Assembly: GCA_944472155.2 (NCBI GenBank)
Contig: OX235279.1
Span: 49,945,564 to 50,009,563 of the forward strand
DNA length: 64,000 nucleotides
Origin: Trichobilharzia szidati
Lineage: Eukaryota > Platyhelminthes > Trematoda > Strigeidida > Schistosomatidae
Direction: 5' to 3'
Positions within the stretch are counted from its first letter, which is position 1. Each line of letters begins with the position of its first letter. Positions 23,609 to 35,410 of the stretch are shown here, piece after piece. The notes below the pieces were generated by a model. It did no database searches, was not told the origin of the DNA, and worked only from the letters and a program-made list of their open reading frames with translations. Both the position numbers and the translations under genes were made by a program.

Positions 23609-23850
23609 TTCTGCCCTGTGACACGGCAGCAGGAAGCGCGGTCTTTGTTAATCCGGGCCCCGACCGATCCGGCATGATATTTTGTGAATTTGTTTGAGTC
23701 ATAGCATTGGATTGGGTAGCGGCTTTTTGTCTAACCGCTATCCAAACAACCTTTCTGGCATGGTAGGACCTACAGGAACATAAGTTCCAGCCAGTTTAGC
23801 TTGTTGGGTCATTACGGTGTTCAAGCCCGACTACCAAGTCAAGGTAGCAG

Positions 23851-25726
23851 CTTTCGGTCGGGACAAAACTGGTGTAATCAAGAAAATGAAACTGATCTAA
23901 ATTCAATACGGTGGATAATACTTTGTTTAGTCTAAACGATATCCCAGAGGAACTACCTTTAACTACTTCCTTTTCTAGCTGATAAAACTCAGTAACGTCT
24001 ATGTTTCCCCTTTTGAAAAACATCAGAAAACCAATGTCAGTATTCGACTGACAGAGTAAAGCTATAGTTCACATCTAAAAAGTATGTGGTGATAAGTGTA
24101 ACTGCTTTTAAAGCGTTTCATCTACAGTCCCAAAATACCTCAGCTATGATGGTTCTTATTCCTCCACTTGTCTCAATGACATGTGCAATTTTCCTGCCGA
24201 TTTCCACAATGTTTAGTCCACTATTTAGGATTTCACAAATGATGTTTTTCACTTGAACTAAGTATTAGTATTTCATTATGAGATGAAATAGGCTAGAGCA
24301 CCATTGGAAAACCGATGTTAGTTTACGATGAAATCCTATAACTGATCAGTCAAATCCCTACAAACCAATACTTGAATATTTGTGAGTTAGTTAGTACTAT
24401 CTAAGAAAAAGGGCTGTTGGGTAGTTGATTACTATGATCGATTTCCTGAGATGGAATTGAAGAAATGTCGCATAAATACCCATCCATTTTGTCTCAGTCC
24501 CCTAGCTTGGGTACTGAAATTGGCTCACACTAAGAATATTACACGTATCTGTATATGGTCAGGTGGTTTCTGGCAGACATCTTCATACCATATGAACTTT
24601 ATTCAGTGTATGGAGAATTAAAGGTCACACCAAAATATATCATGACCATAATGAGCTCTTAAGTTTTCATTCCATCAAATAACTCACAAACAACTCTGAC
24701 TCGACCTCGGTGTACCTCTGTTTCTATTTCGATTTTTAGGCAGATCATGGATACATCTGTATTGTTTGTTGCAAGTGATTTTTAATTATGTTATATGAAA
24801 GTGACTTGCTTTTAATATAATCAGAATCATAGTTTTATCCAACAACCTTATGAACTGGCAATTTATCTTTAGTCGGCTGTCCTCAGACTTCTTCTATCCT
24901 ACTTCCCATTTATCTAGAAAGTCTACCTAGACTATCCCTTTTGATTTAATCCAATTTCTTATTCTGTAAGGTTTATAAATTTACTTCACTGATTTTTAAA
25001 ATGCATTCTCAACTTATAAAATTATTCAAAACCTGCTACATTTTCCATTCTGATTTCAAATTTGGTGACGTAATAGAAACAATTGTGGCTCTCGTCTTCA
25101 GAGGGCAATGAAACATGACACATAATCAGAAATTCCAAATGCAAGCTGTTATCTAGAAAATGTACACTGCTTCAAACAGCCTTTTTAACATGAAGAGAAG
25201 TATATAAATCACTTATGATTAACTTTTACACTTCATTTATTTTATCAGCTCAAATGAACTGGTTCTTGTTGGAACGCCAGCATGTAGACAAAAAAGGCTG
25301 ATCACTCTGAATCAAATTTGCTGTTGCTAAGATGCTTAAATGTTTATTTAATGATATGTCAACTGTGGACCAATTCCAGCCTGGTTAATTTTCAGATTCA
25401 TGCATGATAATTGTAAATAGTATGTATGGAAAAGTACACATTTTCAATCATTGTTATTCATGATTCATTGCTCATTCCACACTGAACAGTATGGTAAATA
25501 ATAACAGGTTAGATAAAAAGGTGTTAGACAGAGAAACACTAAACTTTCGAAGGTAAAGGTAACTGGGATGACAAGATCTGTTTACTGAAATAAAATCAAT
25601 ATGACAAAACTATATAAATAGTTATTTGTGTAAGTTGCTAAGAATCAATGGTTTGAGACTTGACGTAGCTTAAAATCACTCAGTGGTAAAGATGCACAGT
25701 TGTGAACATTTCTTATCAAATTATCC

Positions 25727-25767
<41 letters not shown>

Positions 25768-25789
25768 TATTTGTCTATTTTATTATCAC
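23851..25789. other. Intergenic, no gene seen
   Basis: AT-rich. Holds a small SINE-B remnant at about 24278-24395 (TCAAATCCCTACAAACCAAT) and an (AC)18 repeat at 25729-25764. Nothing else recognised. Confidence 0.6.
25729..25764. repeat. (AC)18 microsatellite
   Basis: Uninterrupted AC dinucleotide run of 36 bases. Confidence 0.97.
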
Positions 25790-26660
25790 TGTTTCTCTGT
25801 TCTCTTCCTTCTTGTAGAAAATTTGATGTCCTCTGTTCATTTGATATTTTCAAAGATTTGGAAATCTCGAAGAAACTCCCCGTGTCTATATGGTGTCTGA
25901 TAATTGTGCTGTCTAAGTATCTGCTTCTCCTTAGACATATATTTCCTGCATTATGCTCAAGAAATCGGAGAGAAGCTCTTCTTTTTAGGCTTCTAACATA
26001 CTTTCTACCGCTAGCGCCCTTCAGTTTATAAACACAAGGTATTTCTCCAGTTCAAATGAACTTACTAAGTATATGGTACTGTAGAGTGATACAAGCTTAG
26101 CTGCACGGAAACACATTTTTATTGCACCCTTTATTCTCTTGTTAATCCATTGGGATACTGCTTTTCCTTTGAATGGAATATAAAACAGGGTCCTTCTTCT
26201 CAACATATGGGGATTTTATTTTCCTGTCTATTGTTTCATAATGAGTGTCTAAGAATATCCATTCTTTTCAAGGCTTTTCTCGACAAAGCCCAATTCTTCT
26301 TCCAGTTTCTTGCATAAACACTGCCTCCCGGCTTTGTTATAGAGTGTCTTCACTAATCCACGCTTATAGCTGACATGATGGAGGCTATTGTAATGAAGAT
26401 ATTATCTGGTCCAAGTTTCTTTTCTATGAATGAACTTTTCAATTGTACCATCATTTGTTGTCCTCAAATTAAGATCAAGGAAATTAAACTCGTTGTCATG
26501 CATATGTTTTATGGTGAATTCAATATTATGTTGGATCTTTTTGAGACCGTCAAGGAATTCAGTTGCATCATTTATATGGCTACAGATAACAGACATTTTG
26601 GTGATAAAAGGTCATTTCATAGACTACCGAACTCAGCCATGTCTGTTTGAGTTAATCCAT
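25790..26660 (-). mobile_element. Penelope-like element fragment (RT end to endonuclease)
   Basis: On the - strand: 26596-26402 encodes ATEFLDGLKKIQHNIEFTIK, FNFLDLNLRTTNDGTIEKFI and RKETWT, the C-terminal RT of Penelope-like elements. 26206-26021 encodes TLFYIPFKGKAVSQWINKRI and FRAAKLVSLYST, the linker before the GIY-YIG endonuclease. About 25950-25820 has a DTG-containing segment resembling the endonuclease tail. Frames are disjoint and it is a dead fragment. Confidence 0.7.
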
Positions 26661-26669
26661 GAAGGTATC

Positions 26670-27160
26670 GGTCAGGACAGTTTTCAGAGGCGAAGTCAAC
26701 GCAACTCCGATGTCATTTCATGATTAAATCCTGAAACCAGTCAAATCCTTGGAAACCAACACTTGAATATCAATCTGATGCTCACTAACGACCGGCCCCA
26801 TCCAGGTGGGTAGTTACCTAGGTTCCCATGAGAAGTCGTGACCAGTGTGGTACAAGAGATTGGGTGTGAGGACAAATATTCACCACAGATGACATTGGGT
26901 AGTACCAGTCGCGCCGTATCATGAATTGGCAGAAGTTGTAATTCATGGATTGGTCATTTGGTCGGGTCCCAGTGACTTAATGGTCTACGGTTCCGCCTTT
27001 TAACCAGAAGGTACTGGGTCAGAGACGTCGCGGTGGATGCATGCTGCTGAAGAGTCCCGAACTAGGATAGAACAGCTGGTCTTCTAACCGATGTCATATC
27101 ATGATGAAGTCCTGAAACCAATCAAATCTCTGAAAACCAACACTTGAATAACAACCCCTT
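26670..27160 (+). mobile_element. SINE-B copy, more than one unit, degenerate
   Basis: It carries the tRNA-like head (GTCCCAGTGACTTAATGGTC near 26970) and a decayed hammerhead (27041-27082) whose core reads CTGAAGA with the canonical C at position 3, but with GATAGAA where GAAA is expected. The segment 26712-26773 (GATGTCATTTCATGATTAAA) is repeated at 27089-27153 beyond the hammerhead, the same 'unit plus a bit' layout as at 20003-20471. Confidence 0.8.
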
Positions 27161-27326
27161 GCATTTCTATGTAAGGCTGATTATCAAATTTCAACTGAAT
27201 GTCTTTTGTGAAGACAAGTAATAATCTCCTTATCTCTATTTCGCGTAATGATGACAGATCTATTTGTTGACACGTTATGTCAGTCGTTTCCATCAGTCGT
27301 AAATATGTAAACGAAGTAGTCACATT

Positions 27327-27440
27327 TTGGTGTGGTTGTGTTCTCTGAGCAATTTGAAGTATGCGCTGAAGATGTCGCCTAGTAGGGCGATGAGAGCTTC
27401 GCAAATTAACTATCCAGCTCAGAGAACACAACCACATCAA
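27327..27440 (+). repeat. Foldback repeat, Penelope terminal-repeat type
   Basis: Arms of about 26 bases (TTTTGGTGTGGTTGTGTTCT at left) match inversely at 27415-27440 with one difference. Between them is CTGAAGA, a six-pair hairpin and GAGAGCT. The same block occurs at 11777-12005 (opposite strand) and 40203-40480. Confidence 0.7.
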
Positions 27441-28499
27441 AATTATCCACCTGAGCTACAAATCTTTTCCATCATATCTAAGTAGTCACATTATATATTG
27501 CCAATAGTTTATCTGATATGTCAACAAGGTACGCTTCTTGTGAAAACTAAGAGCTATCTCTCAAGCTATGGACTGCATGGTGAGTTGACCTTTGACATTA
27601 TGGGTCCCATGTCTCATAATTAAAAAATAAAGACAACTTTAAATGATGGACAGTGTTCATCTCCTCCTCCTGTTGAAAGCTACCACAGGGAATGACAACT
27701 AGGTATCCTTTGAAATAACTGATAATCTGAACTTTTTTTATGAATGATGGTCTTTGTCAAATTTTACTGGCACTCCATTAATCTAATCCTGCCTACAACA
27801 CACATTAATTCATGCTATAGTTTTCTCACTGAATTATAAGTAGTATAAAAGTCATGTACGGCAGTAGTTATTTGGTAAGAAAAAAATATTTATACTTTCT
27901 TACCATAATCTAAATATAATTTTTATTCCTCTTAGATAACAAATGCATGAAAAATCTCAGTCAGATTGTCACAGTCACTGAAGGTCACTCATACTACAGG
28001 ATCTAAGTGTGAAGTAACAGAAGTGGTTTTCACCTTCTCCAAGTGACAGCATAAGTTTGACAATCTCATCTGTTGTTTAAGTTGGTTTTTGCTTCACGCT
28101 GATTGATTTATATTGAACTGAAATTCTCGGTCTCTGTTAATATGTTGGTTCCTAGTACGGAAGCTTCGAGGATCTCTGAAGGTTAAAAAGATGTCCTTTG
28201 GATGACAGTGAAAAGCAGCAGAATATAGGATACGCATTACCTCCATTGTAGGATTTTTGCGGCTGGTGTGTTGCTCCTTAGACCAGTCACTCAGTGAGAA
28301 CTGCATCACTTACTGAGGATGCCGGCATATGCAGCTGTTGAGCACCAAATATGGTTAAATGTGCGTCACAGATTCCATTAATAGCTACCATCAATCAGAT
28401 AAATCTCACCTGTTCAATTTCGTCCACTTCTTAAGACATTTTACACTGTAATCACATTCCTAAGTGTTTTTAGTGAATATTAACTTTACAGCAGAGCAT

Positions 28500-28830
28500 A
28501 AACCAACGCGTATTTCAGTTTGCGGAGACCACGATAGGTTCTTGGTTGGTTTGTCCCCTCAGCTCCTTGTTATCAATTTTCCCTGACCCATCATCTGATC
28601 TTCAGTGTCGAGAGAATAGTACAGCTGTTGATAAAAATCTGCAGCCTATTCGAAATGCTCTGGGTGACGCACCAAGTCTCCGAACCATGTTGAAGAAGTA
28701 ACCTGACATTTGTGTTGAAGATCCGGATCTTGTTCTTTATTCTGAGTGCAGTAGATTTCTACACTGATTTCATATGAATGAGGGTCTGCCTGTGACATCA
28801 ACTGTGCCGCCTGTTTAAAATTTGTAAATG
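28500..28830 (-). mobile_element. RTE-A LINE fragment
   Basis: Short degenerate piece of the RT C-terminal region: the - strand of 28720-28680 corresponds to the IFNTNVKS segment (TTGTGTTGAAGATCCGGATC on +). Only nucleotide similarity to the other RTE-A copies supports it. Confidence 0.6.
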
Positions 28831-28959
28831 TATTTCAAATTATACTACTAATTAGTAAGGTGAAAATATTTTCGAAAATTTATGGAAAACTAGGAAACAG
28901 TGTACTGAGTTCAACGGAAATCATAGAAACTGGAGACAAACAAAATTATACTACATGAA

Positions 28960-29935
28960 AGGGGGAGTGAAGTTAAAGCCGAAGATTACGTAATCGGATG
29001 AAAGGCCGATAACTACTTCTTTGTGAACACATAAATCGGACTCCAGGCGTTTGATAGAGACTTCTTCGGCAAACTTGAGACGAATTGAGCTTTTACGTCT
29101 GTTGATAATTTTAAAGGATTTTGCTATGTCTAACTTATGACCCGTGTCAACAAGATGCCTGGTTATGGCACTGTTGAAAGCATTTGTTCCCTTAAGAGGT
29201 AGGCTTTTCGGTACATATTCAGAAAATCTTAGGTGTACTCTTCTTTCTGTTCTCCCAATGTAACTGCTTCCGCAGATACACGTAGATTGGTATACACAGT
29301 TGGAGTTAACATGAGAAGGATATCTGTCAACTTTTCACTGCACCAAAGAGCATGTTATCCGATAAATGGGAACCAAATTAGCTGCAGGATAAGCTCTGGC
29401 TAGTGACATATCCAACCTTCTTTTGACAATTGCTGAAATATTTTCACCTTTAAAAATCTAATTGAACGAAGACGGACATTTTTCCCACTGTGATTTGTTT
29501 GATTTTTGAGCCTTTACATCTTCGATATTTGTTAATGAACCTCTTAGGCTAACCGTTGTTTTTCAACATCTTTTTGAGAATCATAAATTCTTTCTCCAAT
29601 TTCTCTGCAGAGCGTATTCTCCTAGCTCTGTAATACAGAGTCTTGACTTGTGCTCGTTTGAAGCTATTTGGACAAAAACTATTAAAATGTAAGTATTTTC
29701 CTTTCCATGTAGGCTTTCAGTAAATTGACCTCTGAATACTACCATCTTCTAGGCGTCTCATGGCAACTTCAGGGAAATGGAACTTTCCATCATTTTCATG
29801 TTCCATAGTAAATTCAATATTTGTATATGCGTCGTTGAATAATCTGACTGGGTAGGAAGCATGACTTTCATTGTTACACACTACAAATATCTCATCGACA
29901 TATCAACAATAAGAAGTTGTTTCGTTGATTGTATG
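28960..29935 (-). mobile_element. Penelope-like element, RT end through GIY-YIG
   Basis: Continuous - strand similarity with a few stops: 29905-29700 gives YVDEIFVVCNNESHASYPVR (catalytic YVDD changed to YVDE), IEFTMEHENDGKFHFPEVAM and KPTWKGKYLHFNSFCP; 29640-29540 gives SAEKLEKEFMILKKML; 29290-28970 gives the endonuclease with GSSYIGRTERRVHLRFSEYV, LPLKGTNAFNSAITRHLVDT and GHKLDIAKSFKII. The order RT then GIY-YIG is diagnostic of Penelope-like elements. Inactive by stops and the changed active site. Confidence 0.85.
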
Positions 29936-30619
29936 TCATCTCTGTATCTCTTCTTCTACCATCTAATGATGTCACAATAATCACCCATATGTTTCTTATT
30001 GAAATATAAACTACTAGTCAACGTCACAAATTCTATCATTCTCAATCAAAATCGTATCGTTATTAATATGATGCAAGAATTAGGTCATTATGAATCAAAA
30101 AATAATCACTGAAAATAACCTATTATTACATATTTGTGATTTAATTGTAATTTGTCGAACAGCAGTGGGGATATATTGATATGAATGTGAGAATATGAGA
30201 AATGCATCACTAAAGCAGTTCGTATAGTCATAACTAGCTCTTAATTCACCTGTTAAATGTAGTGATTAAAGGCAAACAGAGAATACTAATTATGTACTTC
30301 CTGACTTTGAAGTTACTTCATTGACAGTCAGAAGGGCTTTCCGCAAAAGAAGTCTCTTTTTACACAATAAGCATAAGAACGAAGAATAATGAATAATTTA
30401 TACGCCTAGCTGTGAATAATACACTATTACGGAGGAATTTCATGTTGGTAGTTATATCAAATTTATATTTTTGAAAGTACAATTGGGTTATCATTCATCC
30501 TGCCCTAAAAACACAGTAGTAATAAGGTGAAGATTACTGAATTGAACAGGAGCAACATTCTGTAATTTGCGTTTTTCTTGAAGTGGATTTCATTAAAAAA
30601 ATATCCATTCACGTGTCCC

Positions 30620-30897
30620 GTAATATTATTGAAGCGCCCAGCATTAATAGCATTTCCATTCATCCTCTTAACACCTACTTTTCTAACACCTTCAAACACT
30701 GTTCAGCTTTGGTTTTGCTACCGACATCCCAATATGTTGTTGTCATAATGAACTGAGATTTCCTTAATCTATGTAGAATTCTATTTATTGATAATGTACT
30801 AACTGGATGCAATACTGTAGTAAAAATGCTGAGAATTACATTCTGTATCACAAGTACTGTTTTGAAATATAGCAAATTATTATTATTATTCACCACT
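30620..30897 (+). mobile_element. CR1-like LINE 3' UTR fragment
   Basis: Matches the 3' UTR of the copy at 13.2 kb in the opposite orientation (shared CACAAGTACTGTTTTG-type end and ATAGCAAATTATTATTATTA tail). No coding part. Confidence 0.7.
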
Positions 30898-33800
30898 GAT
30901 TTACTCTAAGTATTTGAAAAGATAATTGCGCCAAATAAGAAGCTTACATAAAGACACGTGGGATAAAGTCAATTTGTAAAAGAGTTTTAGTTGCCACTAT
31001 GAATATATTTCGCAACAACTTGTACTTGGGTGTTGTTTGTTATCAACCTTCCTTGGTAAGTGATCAGTTTCATTAGGGATAACTTCAACAATTATATTTT
31101 GTCTTATAACTGTCGAACAGGTTTCATAGCTCAGCTGAATCAAGACTGTCAGAAGTCTCCTTATCATCTCAAATCAATTTTAGGTATTTCGATTTAACTA
31201 TAATTATCGAGAAATCTATTCCTAACTTCTAGCATAGTTCATTCTAGTATCTAATTTCACATGAAAGTGTAGATGTCTTGTTTTAAGTTCACTGCAACTA
31301 AATAAGTAGGTTAATTTACTCAAAAGTAAACATATGAATGTGGAACTTGAAAAAGTCAGTATCTAGTGGAACCATGGAATTTTCGGCAAAATTCGTCTCA
31401 CGTCATAGATTTCTATCCTAACAGTTATCAATGAGCACCTTTGGACCTAACAAAGGAACTCATCTAAGTAAGTATTTTAGTTAAGTTCAAAACTTGTTAA
31501 ATTTTCGAAAAGTTAGAAGACAACCCAAACGTCTTGGTCAGTAAACCACAATGAATATTTTTAGACAAACAGGAAGTGTAAACATACTTCTGAGTGTTTT
31601 GCATCATCCAGTGGCATTTGAGCGAAAAACGCTTGTCATGTTATTTCAGATATTGTTTTCTAATACATATTTCTTGACTAGCTTTTGATTTGGTGAGCTT
31701 GAATCAAACTTCACTGCCTACGAACCTCTTATATTTCCAGTTTTCCATCCATATGAAGCAGCTGAGTAATCTATACTTGTGTATGGCATCTTTGTCAGTA
31801 CATTCGCTCATTACAAGGCTGAATTTATTCCTAATTCCTGTTTAAATTCCCTGGGTGGCCAAGATTTCCATCCATCTTAACACTTAAACTTTTCTGCATT
31901 TCGACAACGGATGTAGGAAAGACAATCGGGGATCGGTTCATAGAGAAAATGACATAGACAAGTGTTATGTGATTATTTTTCCTGTTGCTTTTTGAATGAA
32001 AGCAGTTCATGTTTCAGCAGTGATTCTTGTGTCTTTCAAATGTTCTACAGTTTTTATTGATTGGGACACAATTTTATGAGTTGTACACATTACACACTCT
32101 ATATATGTCTCTCAAAGTAAAGCCAACCGCACATCTCTGTAGTACATGACATAAAAGTGAAAAAAATGCTCGAAATTTGCTCGTCCGTCTACCAACTTTA
32201 CCTCGTAGGATAAAAGGAAATTTCTCTATGTGATGTATAAGTTAATTAAGAAATAGTTAAGTGAGGAACAAGAAGAAAACTTCTGTAACCTATCAGGTGA
32301 GAGTTCCTAGCATGGATATGCATTTCAAGTGGAATTACACTAGTGGTTGATAGGTATCAGTGATTTATGTAAGTGATAGACTTTTGATTGAGAAAAGAGC
32401 TTACTGATGCTTGAGAGACAATCTAGGGACGCTTTTGTCACCGTGATGTTTATTTTTGCTATATCTTGGCTGTCGCGTAAGTTTACTAGGGAGGGTTGGG
32501 CATTTTGACAAAGAGTGACTGTGAACTACACGAGAATTTCCAAAAAACCTTGCTTTTCTGATAGGTTTTTGCGTGTATTTTGTCTTTATTTTATTTCCAC
32601 AATCATGTCAGCTCTAATCTTTAGACAATATTGCTGTTTTCTCAACCTACAAATACTTGGTTTTATGTGAACATAGAAAAGGACAAGAGAACAACAGAAA
32701 ATGAATGCACTTTGAAAATTACTGTAACACTATCACGCGAGATTACTTTGTATTAACAAGTGAAAACGAAATTTTCCTTCTACCTGTATGTGATCTGATG
32801 TAGACTAGGTTTAAGCATGATAGGCATAACGTTCTTTTTGCTCACGTATACGCAGTTAAGAATACAAACCATGGTTATCTTCTCTACGTCTCATCTTGTA
32901 ATCGCAGTTGCCACACGATAGGATGCTTAAATTAAGGTACACATTAATTAAATTTCTACCGAATGCTCAACGGTCTCCGATTTTATCAATAGAAGAGGAA
33001 TGAGAAATGTATGAATGTACAGTGTTCATTAAAAAGTATACGAGGTCTCATATTGAATAACAGTCACAAAAGTATAAGAATAAAGGTGCATTACAAAAGG
33101 TATTCACGAAATGAGGTGGTCCAAAGGTAGAACTCAGAGTTTAAAAAAATAAAAGAAGCCACAACAGGAAGTAGTCAGAGTCATTTCAAAAAAATGCAAC
33201 CATTTCTTCCTACGATCGATCGCACCCAACGTTTGCTTACTTCATAAGAGTCAACTTAATATTACTTCTAAGTCAACTAGTGTCCCTTACAAGAGATGCT
33301 CATGCTGTGAACATTGTGTTTGCATTGTAATCTCCGCCTCATCTGCTTGACTTTGCCAGGATTTATGAAGTCACTAACATTATTATAACTCTTAACTGAC
33401 ATAGTGAGACACTGTAAGTAGAGAAAAAATTAGAAGTAAGTTATTACCGGAATTCTTCGATATTTATCAACGAAAACAACAAACTGCTGATCTCGGTTAA
33501 CTTAACTGCATGATAGGTATGTTCTTATCTTAGCAATTACAACAGGAAGACTCTTCCTAAGGGAATACCTATGTGACTTATGTTCCAATTAATTATGATA
33601 GAAGAGATTTGTGGAACGACTAAGTATGCAATACTTCCAATGAAAAAGTACGAAGTTGACAAAATGGAAAATTTAGTACAAAGTATATTCAAAATGTAAG
33701 GCAATGCAGTCCTAAAATACTAACACGGCATGCAAATAAATAAAAGTGTGAAAATAGTGCATAAATAAATAATTTTGAGTACTTGCCATCTAGTATAATT

Positions 33801-34515
33801 GAAGATGTATACTTATATCTGTGATGTCACTAGTTTCCCGTCACAGCTACTTGAAATAGTTGATAAATCAGATGGTATCATATCAATTTCATTATTATCA
33901 CTCAGTATCATTAGTGTAGTACATACAACCCATGGCAGTTTGTATTAATAAGCGCCACCAGGTCATTTCATTCCGTTCTTGTAAACTTCCTACTGCTGCT
34001 CCACTAGCAGAACACTGGTGACTGACTATTATGGGCACGAGATATTGAATATCTATCATTCCCCCAACTTAGCACTAAATTGTCTAGTATACTGTTTTAT
34101 ATATAGAACAAATGACTTTGCGAGACACTGTAGATACAGAAGTAGATTATTAATAGTATCCTTAGGCAAATATCAATCTCAAGCGAAGTAAAAGCAGAAA
34201 CGAAACACGTCACAATGCGGAAATAATAAACTACTATACCTGGTCATGATATCATAAAACATACCAATAAAGCCTCCGAAAATATTGGCTAATAACAGTC
34301 AGACTTTCGAACACTAACTCACCAGCTCCATTTATAGTGTCATCTTCCACATAACCACACTGCAGTAAAATGCTGTACACTTCTTCAAAGAAATGAAGGG
34401 AAAATGTCTCTGGGAACTGGATCTTTCTTCAAAAATGGAACATCTCTACTTCACATAATATAGTGCAGATTATTACTTTACTTGTAGACTCTGAACGAAG
34501 AGGAAATATTTTCCA
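30898..34515. other. Intergenic, no gene seen
   Basis: AT-rich DNA without a long reading frame, splice-framed exon or recognised repeat. Confidence 0.6.
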
Positions 34516-34585
34516 AATAAGTGTGCTAAGAATTTCTACACTATGTGTTAGCATGTTGTCTGGGATAAAGCTTTATTATTATTTT
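34515..34585 (+). repeat. Orphan LINE-type 3' tail
   Basis: GTGCTAAGAATTTCTACACT through GGGATAAAGCTTTATTATTA resembles the 3' tails of the CR1-like copies but has no recognisable body. Confidence 0.4.
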
Positions 34586-34959
34586 TTTAACCTACATCAG
34601 ATACAAAAATAGTCAGTGTCATGCACTTGTTTATGAAGCTACGCGTTGTGGTATTTAATAATGATTACATTCAAATAAGACAAAAAAAAGATTACATCAC
34701 AAGCCACTAGAGGGTTTGCATTGATGCATCATTTTCTTTGTGACTGTATTATACAAAAGTGAGCAATTATATTTCCATGTGAGGGATATAATCGCCTTGA
34801 ACTTCGACGTATTACTTATTAGTCGAGACAGAAGAAATTTTCCCCATTAGTTTAAAAGAATTAAAGTCCGTGAGTTCATTTCACTTGAATTACCTATTTG
34901 CTTACAAATTGGGAGGTGCTTATTGTAAATACTAACGGTTCCTTAATACATTTCTTTGG

Positions 34960-35410
34960 TGCAGTCAAAAGTCAACAGATACCCAACTCCAACTGCATAT
35001 ACAAACTTACACCTATCTGAGGGAGTTACATTATTATAACAGAAAGAAGGGCAAATCTCCAATTTTCTAAACATGTTCCGAAATGTCTACCTCTCAAGGG
35101 AACAAATGCTCTCAACAGTGTCATCGCCTGTCATCTCGATGACACGGGTAGTGAGGTGGACATCACAAGATCGTTCAAAATATCAATAAGCAAACGAGTT
35201 CATTTCTCTTTAAGTTTGTCAAAACATTCTCCATCAAGTGCCTGAAAGCGGATTTATGTGTTCAGAAAGAAACCGTTATCAGTCTTTCCTTGCCCTGTTA
35301 ACTGGATGTCTTCATCCTCTTTTCATCTGATTACGTAGTGCCGAAAGCTTCCATTGTGTATGATCATTATTGTTTGGAATAAAGTGATTATTGTTATTAT
35401 AGTTATTATT
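34960..35410 (+). mobile_element. Penelope-like endonuclease fragment
   Basis: The + strand encodes, in broken frames, a GIY-YIG tail similar to the 29.0-kb copy: LKGTNALNSVI-like, DTGS/HLDDTG, and FKISISKRVHFSLSLSKHSP. It ends in a GGAATAAAGTGATTATTGTT tail. 5' truncated. Confidence 0.65.

Larger units (their letters stand above)
19640..23850 (-). mobile_element. RTE-B LINE, nearly full length, split by a SINE
   Basis: A non-LTR retrotransposon with 5' UTR, endonuclease, RT and 3' UTR in order on the - strand. Endonuclease: from about 23400 (FHIGAFNVRTLCQIGQQ, AGVGIALS) through a TGA at 22930-22928 to VVLAGDFNAQVG and WTQIDHIAI. RT: 22140-20474. 3' UTR: 19983-19640, resuming after the SINE at 20003-20471 with GTAGACTTCCGGGTTGGGGC. 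By comparison, the copies at 10.8-11.6 and 58.8-59.9 kb keep only the 3' part. Apart from the SINE it is broken only by one in-frame stop and one frameshift near 22130-22100 that I can see, so it is the youngest LINE here. Confidence 0.88.

Noticed and set aside
25702..26031. Reading frame of 109 codons
   Set aside because: It starts across an AC microsatellite and runs antisense to a Penelope-like fragment.
28094..28309. Possible Penelope-like endonuclease tail on the - strand
   Set aside because: A weak resemblance in shifting frames only; not enough conserved residues to call.
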